Of a stretch of 64,000 nucleotides of DNA, positions 42,369 to 52,253 are shown one piece after another (position 1 is the stretch's first letter; every line of letters starts with the position of its first letter). The translations under genes and the position numbers were made by a program. The DNA lies in the NCBI GenBank assembly GCA_944739405.2, contig OX123197.2, forward strand, positions 937,501 to 1,001,500, given 5' to 3'. Below the pieces are notes generated by a model. It had not been told where the DNA came from, did not search any database, and saw nothing but the letters and a program-made list of their open reading frames with translations. This DNA comes from Euclidia mi. Its lineage: Eukaryota; Arthropoda; Insecta; Lepidoptera; Erebidae.

Positions 42369-42670
42369 TACACCCAAATATCCTGACACAGCTAATATTT
42401 ATGTATCGGGTTCCAATCGTATGAAAATAACAAAAAAAAATAGGTGAAACATATAATTATATGTATTTATATATATTTTACTGCGACGTTTCGGCGTGTC
42501 CACCAGCCACAAATCAAGCTGTAACACCAGCCATGTACACAAGATGCGTATCGGTAAAAGAGAAATAGAAGCTGTATTTACCCTTAAACCGGTGTGTAGA
42601 CAGCTTATATAATATTCGATTGGGCAACGCTAGTAATGTATATCCGTATTAATAAGAGTACCTATTATTC

Positions 42671-42907
42671 ATTCAGTCGTGTGGTGACGGATTAAGAATA
42701 CGGAATGTCACCACCCCATATCATCCCATGGGTGTCGTAAGAGCCGACAGAGGGACCATACCATGCAGAGAACAGCACTGTAAGAGAAGGAAAACTTGAA
42801 ACAAACCCTATGCCAACCCGTTTGGCCAGCGTGGTATAGTAGGCCAATTCCTCCTTTCAAAGGAGAGGCCTAGTCCAGCAGTGGACTGTAAGGGGCTGAA
42901 GATGATG
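42671..42907 (+). mobile_element. SINE-A with 11-bp TSD
   Basis: ACCTATTATTC is found at 42660-42670 and 42908-42918. Complete layout. Confidence 0.9.
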
Positions 42908-43139
42908 ACCTATTATTCCTACGTGCCTACCAACTTACTTATAACGGGTTATATTTATATGTTACCTATGTATGTAACATGATGATTGTACGTTCATATA
43001 AGGTGTGAAAATAAAGGAATTACTTACCTACTTGCTAAAGTTGGCAAAATTATTATAATATTTTAAAGACTAATATTGTCACTGTAAGCCTGTAGGATAC
43101 ATAATATAAACTTGTCAACAAACATTTAATATCATATTA

Positions 43140-43364
43140 CATACATACATACATAGACTCACGCCTATTTCCCTGAAGGGGTAGGCAGAGGCATATTAAA
43201 CGCCCACTTTTCGCCAGTGTTTTGATCCCGCGTAACAGGTGGCGAGCCCATTGCCCCTTATCGGGATATTTTTTTGCCAGAGCCTCGTCCGTTGATCGGC
43301 AGGTGCACCACTTGCAGGTGAGGTTGGCTTGGGACCCTAAGTTCTTGGTGGGAACCCTATGCAC
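43140..43364 (-). mobile_element. SINE-D copy with 12-bp TSD
   Basis: AATATCATATTA is found at 43128-43139 and 43365-43376. Layout as at 18946-19177. Confidence 0.9.
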
Positions 43365-43376
43365 AATATCATATTA

Positions 43377-43878
43377 ACATTTAAAATATTGTATTGCACA
43401 TATGTAAGAAGTCAGCTGGTGTATGCGTCGCAAATTTGGAACCCTTGCTATGATAAATACATAAATAAAATAGAAAATATACAAAAACGATTTATTAGAT
43501 TTTTATGTTTTTGTTTACGAGTACCTTATAAATCTGAGAACTATTTAAGTCTATGTAAGCGATTTCACATTCAACCACTTATTGACCGACGTCGTCTAGC
43601 TGATATATCATTTTTATTTAAATTAATTAATAATGAAATCGACTGTCCTGACTTATTACGTAAATTGCATTTCAATGTTCCAAGTAAATCAATAAGATTT
43701 AATCCTCCTATTGCTATTCCTCATTCCTCCTCCAACTATAGGCAAAACACGTTCATGGCGCGAGCAAGCAATGATTATTAATAAAGTTTGTAAGCAGTTC
43801 TCGTTGGATATATTTAGTACTAAAGGCAGTTCGGTAAGAAGGCAGCTAAACCTTAAATTCTTTTGTTCACAATCTTAG
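43377..43878 (+). pseudogene. LINE ORF2 C-terminal fragment
   Basis: ILYCTYVRSQLVYASQIWNP followed by YINKIENIQKRFIRFLCF is the thumb region of LINE reverse transcriptases ('L....VR..LEYAS.VW.P.....I..IE.IQ.RF.RFL'). It continues to a frame change near 43775 and then INKVCKQFSLDIF and SSVRRQL. The palm and endonuclease are missing. Not the same family as the LINE at 44345: the equivalent region there reads PVLDYADVSYLDLTEQQLDK. Confidence 0.75.
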
Positions 43879-43904
43879 TCACTTCATAACGTACTATATG
43901 AATA

Positions 43905-44146
43905 TATTATAGTGTCCGTGTGGTGACGGATTAAGAATACGGAATGTCACCACCCCATATCTTCCCATGGGTGTCGTAAGAGCCGACCGAGGGAGCATAT
44001 TGTGCAGAGAACAGCACTGTAAAAGAAGGAAAACTTGATACAAACCCTATACCAACCCGTTTGGCCAGCGTGGTATAGTAGGCGAAGTCCTCCTTTCAAA
44101 GGAGAGGCCTAGTCCAGCAGTGGACTGTTAAAGGCTGATGATGATG
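43905..44146 (+). mobile_element. SINE-A with 9-bp TSD
   Basis: ATATGAATA is found at 43896-43904 and 44147-44155. Complete layout; inserted in the 3' UTR of a LINE fragment. Confidence 0.9.
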
Positions 44147-44464
44147 ATATGAATACCTATTGTTATTAAAATCTATTTTTACTGTCAATGTTGTGTGCTA
44201 CATATTGTTCGCTTAGGATCTTGTAAAATATTGTACTACTATTAGTGGAAACCTGTAATTGGCTGTATGTTGCGTAGTTATAGTCACCTACTCATTTGCT
44301 GTAGCTGTTGGTTTTCCTTAACTAAATAGATAAATAAATTAAGTATTTATTCAAATAAATATACAAAAGTTATTCTTCAAATGGGCACTTTGAAAATGAA
44401 ACCGTGAAGCAAGAATCGTTTCCATGTAAAGTGACCTCAAATTAGTAATCAATAATTAAATATA

Positions 44465-44510
44465 AGATATTGTCAAGATATTGTCAAGATATTGTCAAGA
44501 TATTGTCAAG
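44465..44510. repeat. Minisatellite, 4 x 11 bp
   Basis: The unit AGATATTGTCA is repeated four times without error from 44465 to 44508. It lies in the presumed 5' UTR of the LINE, where tandem units can act as promoter repeats; that role is a guess. Confidence 0.95.
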
Positions 44511-44693
44511 TGGGTAGTAGAGTAAACAGCTGTTTTTTTGCATCATAGCAAAAAATATTGAAATAAAATAGTTAATACATATTTTAAATATATTTTATGG
44601 ATAAAATATACAATTAACATCAAATACCTGCCAGTAAAGTGTTATCTCCACTAAAACACAACTTAAGTCAAACACCAGCACTGACACAACTTC

Positions 44694-45395
44694 ATGGACA
44701 TGTCGTTACTGAACATCCAACAATACTTTGAAGAGCGAATGGCAAAATTTGAACTGGATCTTCAAAGAAAAACGTCGACTACCACAGGCAGCCTGGAGGA
44801 AGACTTCAAAGCTTTCAAGGACTTCATACTGATCACTATGAAGTCTTTCTCAGAGCAGTTACAGACTGTTGCACGCCAGGTCGACAACATGGAGATGCGT
44901 GGCCGTTGAAAAATACTTCTTCTGCATGGTGTTGAGGAGCATAAGAACGAGGAAACAGCTCAAGTGGTTGTACATTTAATAAAGCAGCGCCTCAAGGTGG
45001 AATCCTTCTCAGCAGCAGACATCAAACGATGCCACAGGATGGGTCGCCAACAATCCAGCAAGAAGCCCAGGCCTATTCTTGTCAAGCTTCATAGTGTGTC
45101 ACTACGGGACACTGTTTGGTTTGCCAAGACCAAGTTGAAAGGAGCTGGTATAACAATGTCGGAATTCCTGACCCGTGCGCGACATACAGCGTTTATGGCA
45201 GCTCGGGAGCGGTTTGGCGTGGATAAGTGCTGGACGAGGGAGGGCTCCGTCTTTGTTCTTGGTGCGGATGGTCAACGACACCGCATTCTGTCCTTGAGTG
45301 ATCTCGACAGGATAAAGAGTGCGGAACCGGAGAAGCCCACTGTGAAGACTGCCGCTGCGAAATCAAGACGCGCCGCGGCACCGGCTAAGAAATAG
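44694..45395 (+). pseudogene. LINE ORF1 (RNA-binding protein), single in-frame TGA
   Basis: ORF1 proteins of LINEs bind the element RNA and assist retrotransposition. One frame of 234 codons runs from ATG 44694 to TAG 45393-45395, broken only by TGA at 44907-44909 (codon 72). The N-terminal part (about residues 5-70) is charged and probably coiled coil. After the stop come LLLHGVEEHKNEE, IKRCHRMGR and RPILVKL, the RRM-like pattern of L1/CR1-type ORF1 proteins, then a basic Ala/Lys-rich C-terminus. TGA sits in CCG-TTGA, so a CGA to TGA (C to T at CpG) change is likely. Upstream, in another frame, IPASKVLSPLKHNLSQTPAL (about 44620-44685) looks like a lost N-terminus: its natural start would be ATA now, and one base shift is needed. 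That extension is inferred. Confidence 0.75.
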
Positions 45396-45917
45396 GTTCT
45401 TGAATATCTTGTTTTTGTTTTGTTTAGCGGACTGGGTGAATTGCTTTCAATCATAGTTATTCTACCTTCTTTAATTTTATAATAATTATTTACGTATTAT
45501 ACCTTCTCTTTATTTCACAATCACTTTGACATGTATCAGTATCACTTTTTCTACCCTTCTGGATACAAGGCTTTTAATCGTTCAAAAACAAACTGTTTTT
45601 TTTCCCTTATTTTTATGTGTTTCTTTTTTTCTTGTTCTCTGTATATTTATTTCACCCAGTCGTATCTTTATTATTATTGTTGCTTCTTTTTATTCCTGTT
45701 TTTCCGGTACTACTTGTGTTTTAGTTAAGAGTTCTTATTGTGTAACTGTCTAATTTCTTTAACACGCAACTGGCGGGTGGATTGAAAGATCTTAGTCTAT
45801 TTAGTTTAAATATTTATATATATTTATAAATATATATATTTCTTTTCATAAAATTTTTGTATATTATATTTATTTATTTACTATTAATTTATTATATTTA
45901 TTCGTATACGTACATTA
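45396..45917. other. Inter-ORF spacer of the LINE
   Basis: Very T-rich on the plus strand; the ORFs at 45526-45753 are Phe/Ser/Cys-rich by composition. No coding signal. Confidence 0.5.
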
Positions 45918-48845
45918 ATGTGTGATAGTACAACTAGTGATGAAAGTTTTTTAACCGCTTCTAGCCTTGATGACAGCTTCAATAGTTTGCCTACACTTAA
46001 TGAAACTCTTCAGTCTCAGTTTTCTGACGTGCCAGGAAACCTTAATGTAGTCCATATAAATGCACAAAGTATTCCAGCTCATTTCTCTGATATGCTGACC
46101 ACCTTTGACTGTATGAACATACACGCTATTCTTGTCTCGGAGTCATGGCTTAAACCATGTCTACCATCTATTTGTTATTCTCTTCCTGGTTTCCGTCTAA
46201 TTAGAAATGACCGTGCGATTGGGGGCGGCGGTGGTGTCGCAATTTACCTACGTCATCAAATACCTTTTAGTATAGTTAGCATCTCAGAACAGCCTCCACC
46301 TCCGAACGCCGGCGAACATCTCTTTTTAGAAGTGGAATTGAATCACTCTAAAGTTCTTCTAGGTGTTTATTACTCCCCTTCATTACGCGTTAACTTCTTT
46401 TCATCTTTCGAACAAATTCTAGAAAGTTTAATACCTTCCTACAATCATACAGTCATAATGGGAGATTTTAATACTTGCATTTTAAGACAGGACCAACGTG
46501 CATCCTCGCTTAAGAGTATTGTTGAATCTAGCAACCTAACTATTCTGCCTCTTAATGCCACTCATCACTTTCCAAACTCTGTTCCTTCTCTACTCGATCT
46601 CATTTTCGTTTCTTCTCCTAATCTTGTTCATAAGCATGGTCAATGCTCAGCTGATGCATTCTCCTATCATGACTTGCTCTACATTTCATATAAATTACGC
46701 CCCCCTAAGGCAAAACCGAGGATTATAATGCAGCGCAATTTCAGTGGAATGGATCGATCGCAGCTCTGTGAAGATGCTCGTAACATTGATTGGTCATCCT
46801 TGTTTTCATCAGATGATGTAGACACTAAAGTCCAAATTTTTACGACTAAAATAATTCAGCTTTATGACAAACACGCACCAATCCGTGCCATACGGCTGAA
46901 ACACCTACCGGCACCTTGGCTTACTGATGAAATAAAAAAAATAATGTCCAAAAAAGCTGCAGCCAAGACAAGGTATAAGCTACGACCAACTGCGTTTAAT
47001 TTGGATAAATATGTTAGTGTAAGAAATCTCTGCAATAAGGTGTGTAGGAAAGCACAACGCCAATATATCCATAATTCTGTCCAAAACGAAGACCCAGCTA
47101 AAGTCTGGAAATTTCTCAAAAGTCTGGGAGTGGGAAAGTCACGAATTGACGTGACATCCAAAGACATCAATATTAATTCACTCAATGTTCATTTCACTAC
47201 TTCGTCCAATTTTGATGGGACTACTAAAACTAATACTTTACTAGATCTTTCAAGTATTCCAACTCCCAAATATTCATCTTTTGTTTTCGAGCAATTCACC
47301 GGTTGTGATGTTAAAAAGAGCATAATCTCAATCTCGTCCAATGCTGTTGGTAGTGATTGTATCAGTCGAAACATGATCCTTCCTATCCTCGATGAAATCC
47401 TTTCTGTCCTCTGTCATATATTAAACTACTCAATTACAAGCGGAATATTTCCTTCAGCATGGAAGGATGCGCAAATAATTCCTCTCCCTAAAAAGCCAAA
47501 ACCCTGTTCCTTCTCTGATTACCGTCCTATATCCATACTACCCTTCCTTTCCAAAGTCCTAGAGCGTCTTATTCATAAACAACTATGCACATTCCTTTCT
47601 AAAAACGCTCTTCTAAATCCCTACCAATCCGGCTTTCGTCCTGGACATAGTACTACCACGGCATTGGTACATATCACTGATGAGATACGACTGGGTATGG
47701 ATAGTGGAAAGCTCACGCTACTTTCCTTACTCGACTTTAGCAACGCTTTCAATACCGTGGACTTCCACATCCTGCTTGGCATACTCCGCTCTATTAACAT
47801 ATCTCCAACGGTGATTGACTGGTTTCATAGTTATCTGTTCGGTCGCCGACAACGTATACGCGTTGAGGAAACGTACTCTTCATGGTGTAATACAACTGCC
47901 GGCGTACCGCAGGGTGGCGTTCTATCTCCGTTACTTTTCGCAATTTTTATAAATTCAATATCCCATAAGTTAATTTCGTCCTACCACCTTTACGCAGATG
48001 ATTTACAAATTTACGCCCAGGCACCTCTAGAATCAGTAGCAGATGCGTTTGCTTCAATAAATACTGACTTAAAGCAAATTTGTGATTGGAGCAAAAAGTA
48101 TGGCCTCAAGGTTAATCCTTTAAAAACGCAGATTGTTCTCATCGGCAGTCCAAGGATGATCTCGAAGGTCAATTGGTTAATGTTGCCTGAGATTAAATTC
48201 GACGGCAATATTCTAAAATGTACCGACCATGTAAAGAATCTGGGCATTTATCTGGATAGCACTTTAACTTGGGGACATCAAATTCAGGAGACCAGTCGTA
48301 AGTTGTTTGCGTCAGCGGGGTCGTTACGTAGGCTTCGGAATTTTCTTCCAACAGCCACTAAAATTGCGCTTGCTCAATCTTTACTCCTTCCAGTACTCGA
48401 TTATGCCGATGTCAGCTATCTTGATCTCACTGAACAGCAACTTGACAAACTTGAGCGTCTCCAAAACTTTTGTATCAGATTCATATTTGGTCTTCGCAAA
48501 TATGATCATGTATCAGAATTTCGTAACAAACTCAAGTGGCTCCCTATTCGTTTTCGCAGGAATACTCATATTCTTACATTATTGTATAATGTTTTATTCG
48601 ATCCTAACACTCCCTTGTATCTCAAAGAACGTTTTAAGTTCCTCCATGACACACATGCAAGGTTTCTAAGGTCGTCAGAGAATCTGAGGCTGCAAATGCC
48701 AACGCATTCAACAAATTATTATAGTAAATCCTTTGCTGTCCAGGCAGTGCGCTTGTGGAATGCGTTGCCTCTTGAAATTAGGCAAGCAAAGTCGATAGGC
48801 ATATTTAAAAAGGCATTAAAACAGCATTTCCTATCGAGTAGCTAG
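45918..48845 (+). CDS. LINE ORF2: APE endonuclease and reverse transcriptase
   Basis: A 975-residue protein that would nick target DNA and reverse-transcribe the element RNA there. Endonuclease/exonuclease/phosphatase fold, residues about 40-260: N48 in HINAQS, E75 in SESW, GGGGGVAIYLR, GDFN at 182-185, LLDLIF, and SYHD at 249-252 (where many relatives have S-D-H). Reverse transcriptase, about 490-760: WKDAQIIPLPKK, SDYRPISILPFLSK, LNPYQSGFRPGHSTT, D606 in DFSNAFNTVD, GVPQGGVLSPLLF from 662, catalytic YADD at 692-695, NPLKTQ and LGIYLD. Thumb/C-terminus: PLYLKERF, YYSKSFAVQAVRLWNALP. No RNase H domain or zinc knuckle, as in CR1/L2-group LINEs. The ATG at 45918 is the first after the spacer and precedes the endonuclease by a usual length. 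No frameshift or stop. Length fits the family. Confidence 0.92.
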   Translation: MCDSTTSDESFLTASSLDDSFNSLPTLNETLQSQFSDVPGNLNVVHINAQSIPAHFSDMLTTFDCMNIHAILVSESWLKPCLPSICYSLPGFRLIRNDRAIGGGGGVAIYLRHQIPFSIVSISEQPPPPNAGEHLFLEVELNHSKVLLGVYYSPSLRVNFFSSFEQILESLIPSYNHTVIMGDFNTCILRQDQRASSLKSIVESSNLTILPLNATHHFPNSVPSLLDLIFVSSPNLVHKHGQCSADAFSYHDLLYISYKLRPPKAKPRIIMQRNFSGMDRSQLCEDARNIDWSSLFSSDDVDTKVQIFTTKIIQLYDKHAPIRAIRLKHLPAPWLTDEIKKIMSKKAAAKTRYKLRPTAFNLDKYVSVRNLCNKVCRKAQRQYIHNSVQNEDPAKVWKFLKSLGVGKSRIDVTSKDININSLNVHFTTSSNFDGTTKTNTLLDLSSIPTPKYSSFVFEQFTGCDVKKSIISISSNAVGSDCISRNMILPILDEILSVLCHILNYSITSGIFPSAWKDAQIIPLPKKPKPCSFSDYRPISILPFLSKVLERLIHKQLCTFLSKNALLNPYQSGFRPGHSTTTALVHITDEIRLGMDSGKLTLLSLLDFSNAFNTVDFHILLGILRSINISPTVIDWFHSYLFGRRQRIRVEETYSSWCNTTAGVPQGGVLSPLLFAIFINSISHKLISSYHLYADDLQIYAQAPLESVADAFASINTDLKQICDWSKKYGLKVNPLKTQIVLIGSPRMISKVNWLMLPEIKFDGNILKCTDHVKNLGIYLDSTLTWGHQIQETSRKLFASAGSLRRLRNFLPTATKIALAQSLLLPVLDYADVSYLDLTEQQLDKLERLQNFCIRFIFGLRKYDHVSEFRNKLKWLPIRFRRNTHILTLLYNVLFDPNTPLYLKERFKFLHDTHARFLRSSENLRLQMPTHSTNYYSKSFAVQAVRLWNALPLEIRQAKSIGIFKKALKQHFLSSS

Positions 48846-48894
48846 TCAGTGTCAAAAGGGTATTGTGACTATAATATCTATAATGTGTTATGTG

Positions 48895-48944
48895 CGTATG
48901 TATTTATGTATGTATGTTTGTATGTATGGATGTATGTATGTATG

Positions 48945-48978
<34 letters not shown>

Positions 48979-49018
48979 CATGTATGTATGTATGTATGTA
49001 CCTATGCATGTATGTATA
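48895..49018. repeat. TATG microsatellite in LINE 3' UTR
   Basis: Imperfect TATG/TGTA tetranucleotide run starting 50 bp after the ORF2 stop. It creates repetitive Met-Tyr-Val-Cys ORFs (48849-49098) that are not genes. Confidence 0.95.
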
Positions 49019-49333
49019 TTATATGTTTCTGTATTTACGTAATATATGTATGTTTACCTTTACTTAGCAAGGAACTTTATTACTACACCATTTTATAATT
49101 CTGTTTCCCTTATTTATTTCTTTCCATCCAAAGGTTGCCTGGAAGAAATCGCTTTTAGCGATAAGGCCGCCCATTGTGCATTATATTTGTAAACTTCTTC
49201 TTGTTCTCTTTTAACTCTGTAATGTGACTTGTGGTGTACAATAAAGAATTATCTATCTATCTATCTATCTAAATTAAGTTAATTCGGCAACCACAAAAGC
49301 CTGATCTGATTTTAATTTAATCGGAGATTGTGC

Positions 49334-49552
49334 GTATTAAATTGTTAATTATCGCTTGCTTATCGGTGAAGGAAAACATCGTGAGGAAACATGCATGTCT
49401 GAAACTTCTCTATAATGTTCTCGAAAAACATGTGAAGTCCGCCAACCCGCACTTGGCCAGCGTGGTGGACTATGACCTCACCCTTCTCATGGTGAGAAGA
49501 GGCCAGTGCCCAGCAGCGGGACTGTATATATACATACAGGGCTGATGATGAT
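49334..49552 (+). mobile_element. SINE-E copy, 5'-truncated
   Basis: It begins in the body (ATTGTTAATTATCGCTTGCT) and keeps the RTE-type tail CCCAGCAGCGGGACTGTATA...GGGCTGATGATG. The tRNA-like head is absent. Confidence 0.8.
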
Positions 49553-49643
49553 GGATATTGTACTATGGCAACCAGTCGCAGAACAAATAATGATACTACA
49601 GAGATTTCTTAGGGGTGGACATCATCCTCAACCTTAGCCGACA

Positions 49644-49971
49644 CCACAGACATAGATCTACATAGATAACGCAAATGCATGCACTTCGCGTGTCTGAACT
49701 CCGACCAAGCGTCGAGCTTGGTCGCCACTAACTTCAGTCCCCGCGCGTCCGTTTTACCGTTAAGTAAACTTTATTCACATTACGTTGCCGCGTTTGCTTC
49801 GGACGTTTGATCTGACGTTGTGTATTAGGAGACGATGAATATCGCACAAGCGATACTGTCGCGCATCGCTTCGACTTCGTGATACAGGCAACGCAGTATT
49901 AAAAAGTCGGCACGCTTGGTTTCAATACAAATCGTGATAGTTGCGTTATCTATGTAGATCTATATCTGTGG
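49644..49971. mobile_element. TIR element with 6-bp TSD (328 bp)
   Basis: Ends CCACAGACATAGATCTACAT and (reverse complement of the right end) CCACAGATATAGATCTACAT match over 31 bp with one mismatch. CCGACA is duplicated at 49638-49643 and 49972-49977. The interior is GC-rich without ORFs. Most known superfamilies make 2, 3, 4, 5, 8 or 9-bp duplications; 6 bp is unusual (Dada is one reported group with 6-7 bp). Superfamily is unassigned. Confidence 0.8.
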
Positions 49972-50019
49972 CCGACACTAAGCATAGGTAAACAAAGTTA
50001 AACAAGACATGACCTATGG

Positions 50020-50125
50020 TCACCATTTGATTGGGTGACTACCTGTGGCATTATATGATAAGAATCATAAGACGGAGGTCACTAGGCGGTCTGAAAACTC
50101 CGACATCAGAGTTGGCCACACACAC
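50020..50125 (+). mobile_element. 5S-derived SINE, truncated
   Basis: GGTCACCATTTGATTGGGTGACTAC corresponds to the 5S box C region (written over two parts: GGTCACCATT and TGATTGGGTGAC), followed by GGCGGTCTGAAAACTCCGAC and AGAGTTGGCCACAC, as at 9880-10113. The middle block is deleted. Confidence 0.6.
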
Positions 50126-50136
50126 ACAAAAAAATT

Positions 50137-50574
50137 GGGCAAGTGCGAGTCGGACTCGCGCACAAAGGGTTCCGTACCATCATCTATAAAAGAAAATCAC
50201 GTTCGTTGTATGTATACTTAAATACTTTATAAGTTTCTACCTGTTTATTAAGATCGAGTAACAAATTGCTTAAAAATTACGTTTGTTGTATGGGAGCCCC
50301 TCTTTATAATTTACTTTTTTTTAATTAAATTATTTATTTTGAAAGGTAATATACAACTACATATTCTGCAAAAAATTAAAGCGTCTACCTGTAACAGTTA
50401 GTAATTTTGAGCAAAAAATACGAAAAAAAACACGTTTTTTGTTTGGGACGCCACCTTAATTTTTTATTTTTTTTATTTTTAGTATTTGTTGTTATAGCGG
50501 CAACCGAAATACATAATTTGTGAAAATTTCAGCTTTCTAGCTATCATGGTTTATGAGATACAGCCTGGTGACAG

Positions 50575-50613
<39 letters not shown>

Positions 50614-50667
50614 GCGGAGGCTTAGTAATAGGGTTCCCTTTTTTTCCTTTTAGATACGGAACCCTAA
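50137..50667 (+). mobile_element. Element F copy
   Basis: It starts GGGCAAGTGCGAGTCGGACT and ends GATACGGAACCCTAAAAA, with a GACA microsatellite at 50570-50618. The full-length relative in reverse is at 13297-13808. Confidence 0.75.
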
Positions 50668-51919
50668 AAAGAAGACACTCGTTTAACTAATTAAAAATAG
50701 CAACACGACCTAATTTAATTAGTATAAAATGCTTTTACAACTCAGGTCATTCTAAAGACAGGTAACCATTCTAAATATACTGCACTGCGTCACTTTATGT
50801 AAATCAAAATACCGATTTCGCACAAATACTTCCTGCATATTTCATGCTTGGTATTTTATCAATAATATATATTTTATAAATGTTATAAGTTATAAATGAT
50901 TTCTGTCTCTATGTAAAACGATTCTTATTCGTTTTAGTCAATAAAACATATTTTTTGACAAACCATAGAAGCTATTGTTTTTATTTATTTATTGGGCTTA
51001 TTGGATCTATTTATTAACATACACGACCAGTAATTAAAACAAGTTTAGTAAGTAATAAATCGGTCTAGGCCACTAATTATAAAACATATTATAATTACCT
51101 ACCCCAATGATAAATAGGTACCTAATTTGTTTCATTATAATGAAAGCACGTAAGGCAATCTGTTCCAAGTCCTCACCATGGGTTCAAAACAGTAACACTT
51201 ACCATACAATTAGGTATACCTACTTCTTTGTTAGTTGCTAAGTTATTCATGAATACTTATTTGCTATTTGCTATCCATATTCAATATTGTCTCAGCTGAA
51301 TTCGGAAGTAATATATGCCAAATATTATTCTAGTTTTTGATATTAGCATTTTTAAGCCGAATTTAGGAATTTAGTGTCGGTTTCATACTAGTTTCGAACA
51401 AACCTTTGAGTATAATACAATGAAGTTTGAAGGTAAAGGTTGTGCTTGATTCATTCTAAGTTTATTTTATTAAAGATGGTCATTTTAAGATACTTTACTG
51501 CTAATAATGTAGTTCTCATTTATTCCTAAATGTATGTATGTCTCTAATTACTTTTGTAGCGGTAGCTACATACAACTGTGGCCATCTAGCGAGCGAAAAC
51601 GAAGTCTCAACAACAACAATACGGCGACATCTATCGGACACAATGCGTGTCACAACAAGGTGCTGAATCGCGCAAGCAGAGTTCGCACGCAGACTTGTAT
51701 ATATATATTCCAAATACGTCCATCGGACTGAAAGTCCACCAGGGACGATCACCCAGCCTGGTTAGAGGATCCTCCCTCTAGTTGGAGGCACACCACACCT
51801 TTCTTCCTCCACACTTAATGTTTCGCCTTAAAAATTAAAGGCGTCAGATTCACTTTAATATGTGAGTTAAAATTAAACATAATATTGAATTTTGGACTGA
51901 TGTACTGTGTATACAACAT
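50668..51919. other. No gene; repeat-like block near 51550-51780
   Basis: The block ACTGTGGCCATCTAGCGAGC...ACGGCGACATCTATCGGACA...CCATCGGACTGAAAGTCCAC is GC-richer and may be part of a retroelement, but no ends are seen. The rest shows nothing. Confidence 0.35.
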
Positions 51920-52253
51920 ACACATACATACATACATATCGTCACGCCTTTTATCCCCGAAGGGGTAAGCAGAGGTGTATTTCTACACCCACTTTTCGCC
52001 AGATATATTTAGTCCCACGTAATAGGGGGCGAGCTTATTGCCGTACCGGGCACATTTCCAGACTGCGTGCTGCTACTGAGAATTTCGTGACAGAAAAATC
52101 CAATAACACTGCCCGACCCAGGAATCGAACCCGGGACCTCCCGATCCAACGCGCACATTTATAGCACGAGACCAACGAGGCAGTCGTATAGGGTTTGATG
52201 TCGAGTTTTCCGTCTCTACGCAAATGTGGTATTTGCATCGTGTGAACATCGTG
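51920..52253 (-). mobile_element. SINE-B copy, 5'-truncated
   Basis: Tail T1, tRNA-like core with B box GGTTCGATTCC and the inner part of H1 are present; the first 90 or so bases of H1 are missing. ACAACAT at both sides (51913-51919, 52254-52260) is a possible 7-bp TSD. Confidence 0.8.

Larger units (their letters stand above)
43377..44344 (+). mobile_element. Truncated LINE with SINE-A inserted
   Basis: It contains the ORF2 C-terminal region (43377-43878), an AT-rich 3' UTR interrupted by SINE-A at 43905-44146, and a 3' tail ACTAAATAGATAAATAAATT. The younger LINE at 44345 inserted at its end. The 5' limit lies just after the SINE-D duplication. Confidence 0.6.
44345..49270 (+). mobile_element. 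Nearly full-length CR1/L2-group LINE (4.9 kb)
   Basis: It has a 5' UTR with an 11-bp minisatellite, ORF1 (44694-45395, one stop), a 520-bp AT-rich inter-ORF spacer, an intact ORF2 (45918-48845), a 3' UTR with a TATG microsatellite, the signal AATAAA and a TATC/ATCT tail. AAATTAAGT occurs at 44336-44344 and 49271-49279 as a plausible 9-bp TSD, though this is AT-rich and short. If right, the copy is full length. An intact 975-codon ORF2 in such decayed surroundings indicates recent insertion. Confidence 0.75.

Noticed and set aside
48849..49098. Met-Tyr-Val-Cys repeat proteins
   Set aside because: Translation of a TATG microsatellite in the LINE 3' UTR.
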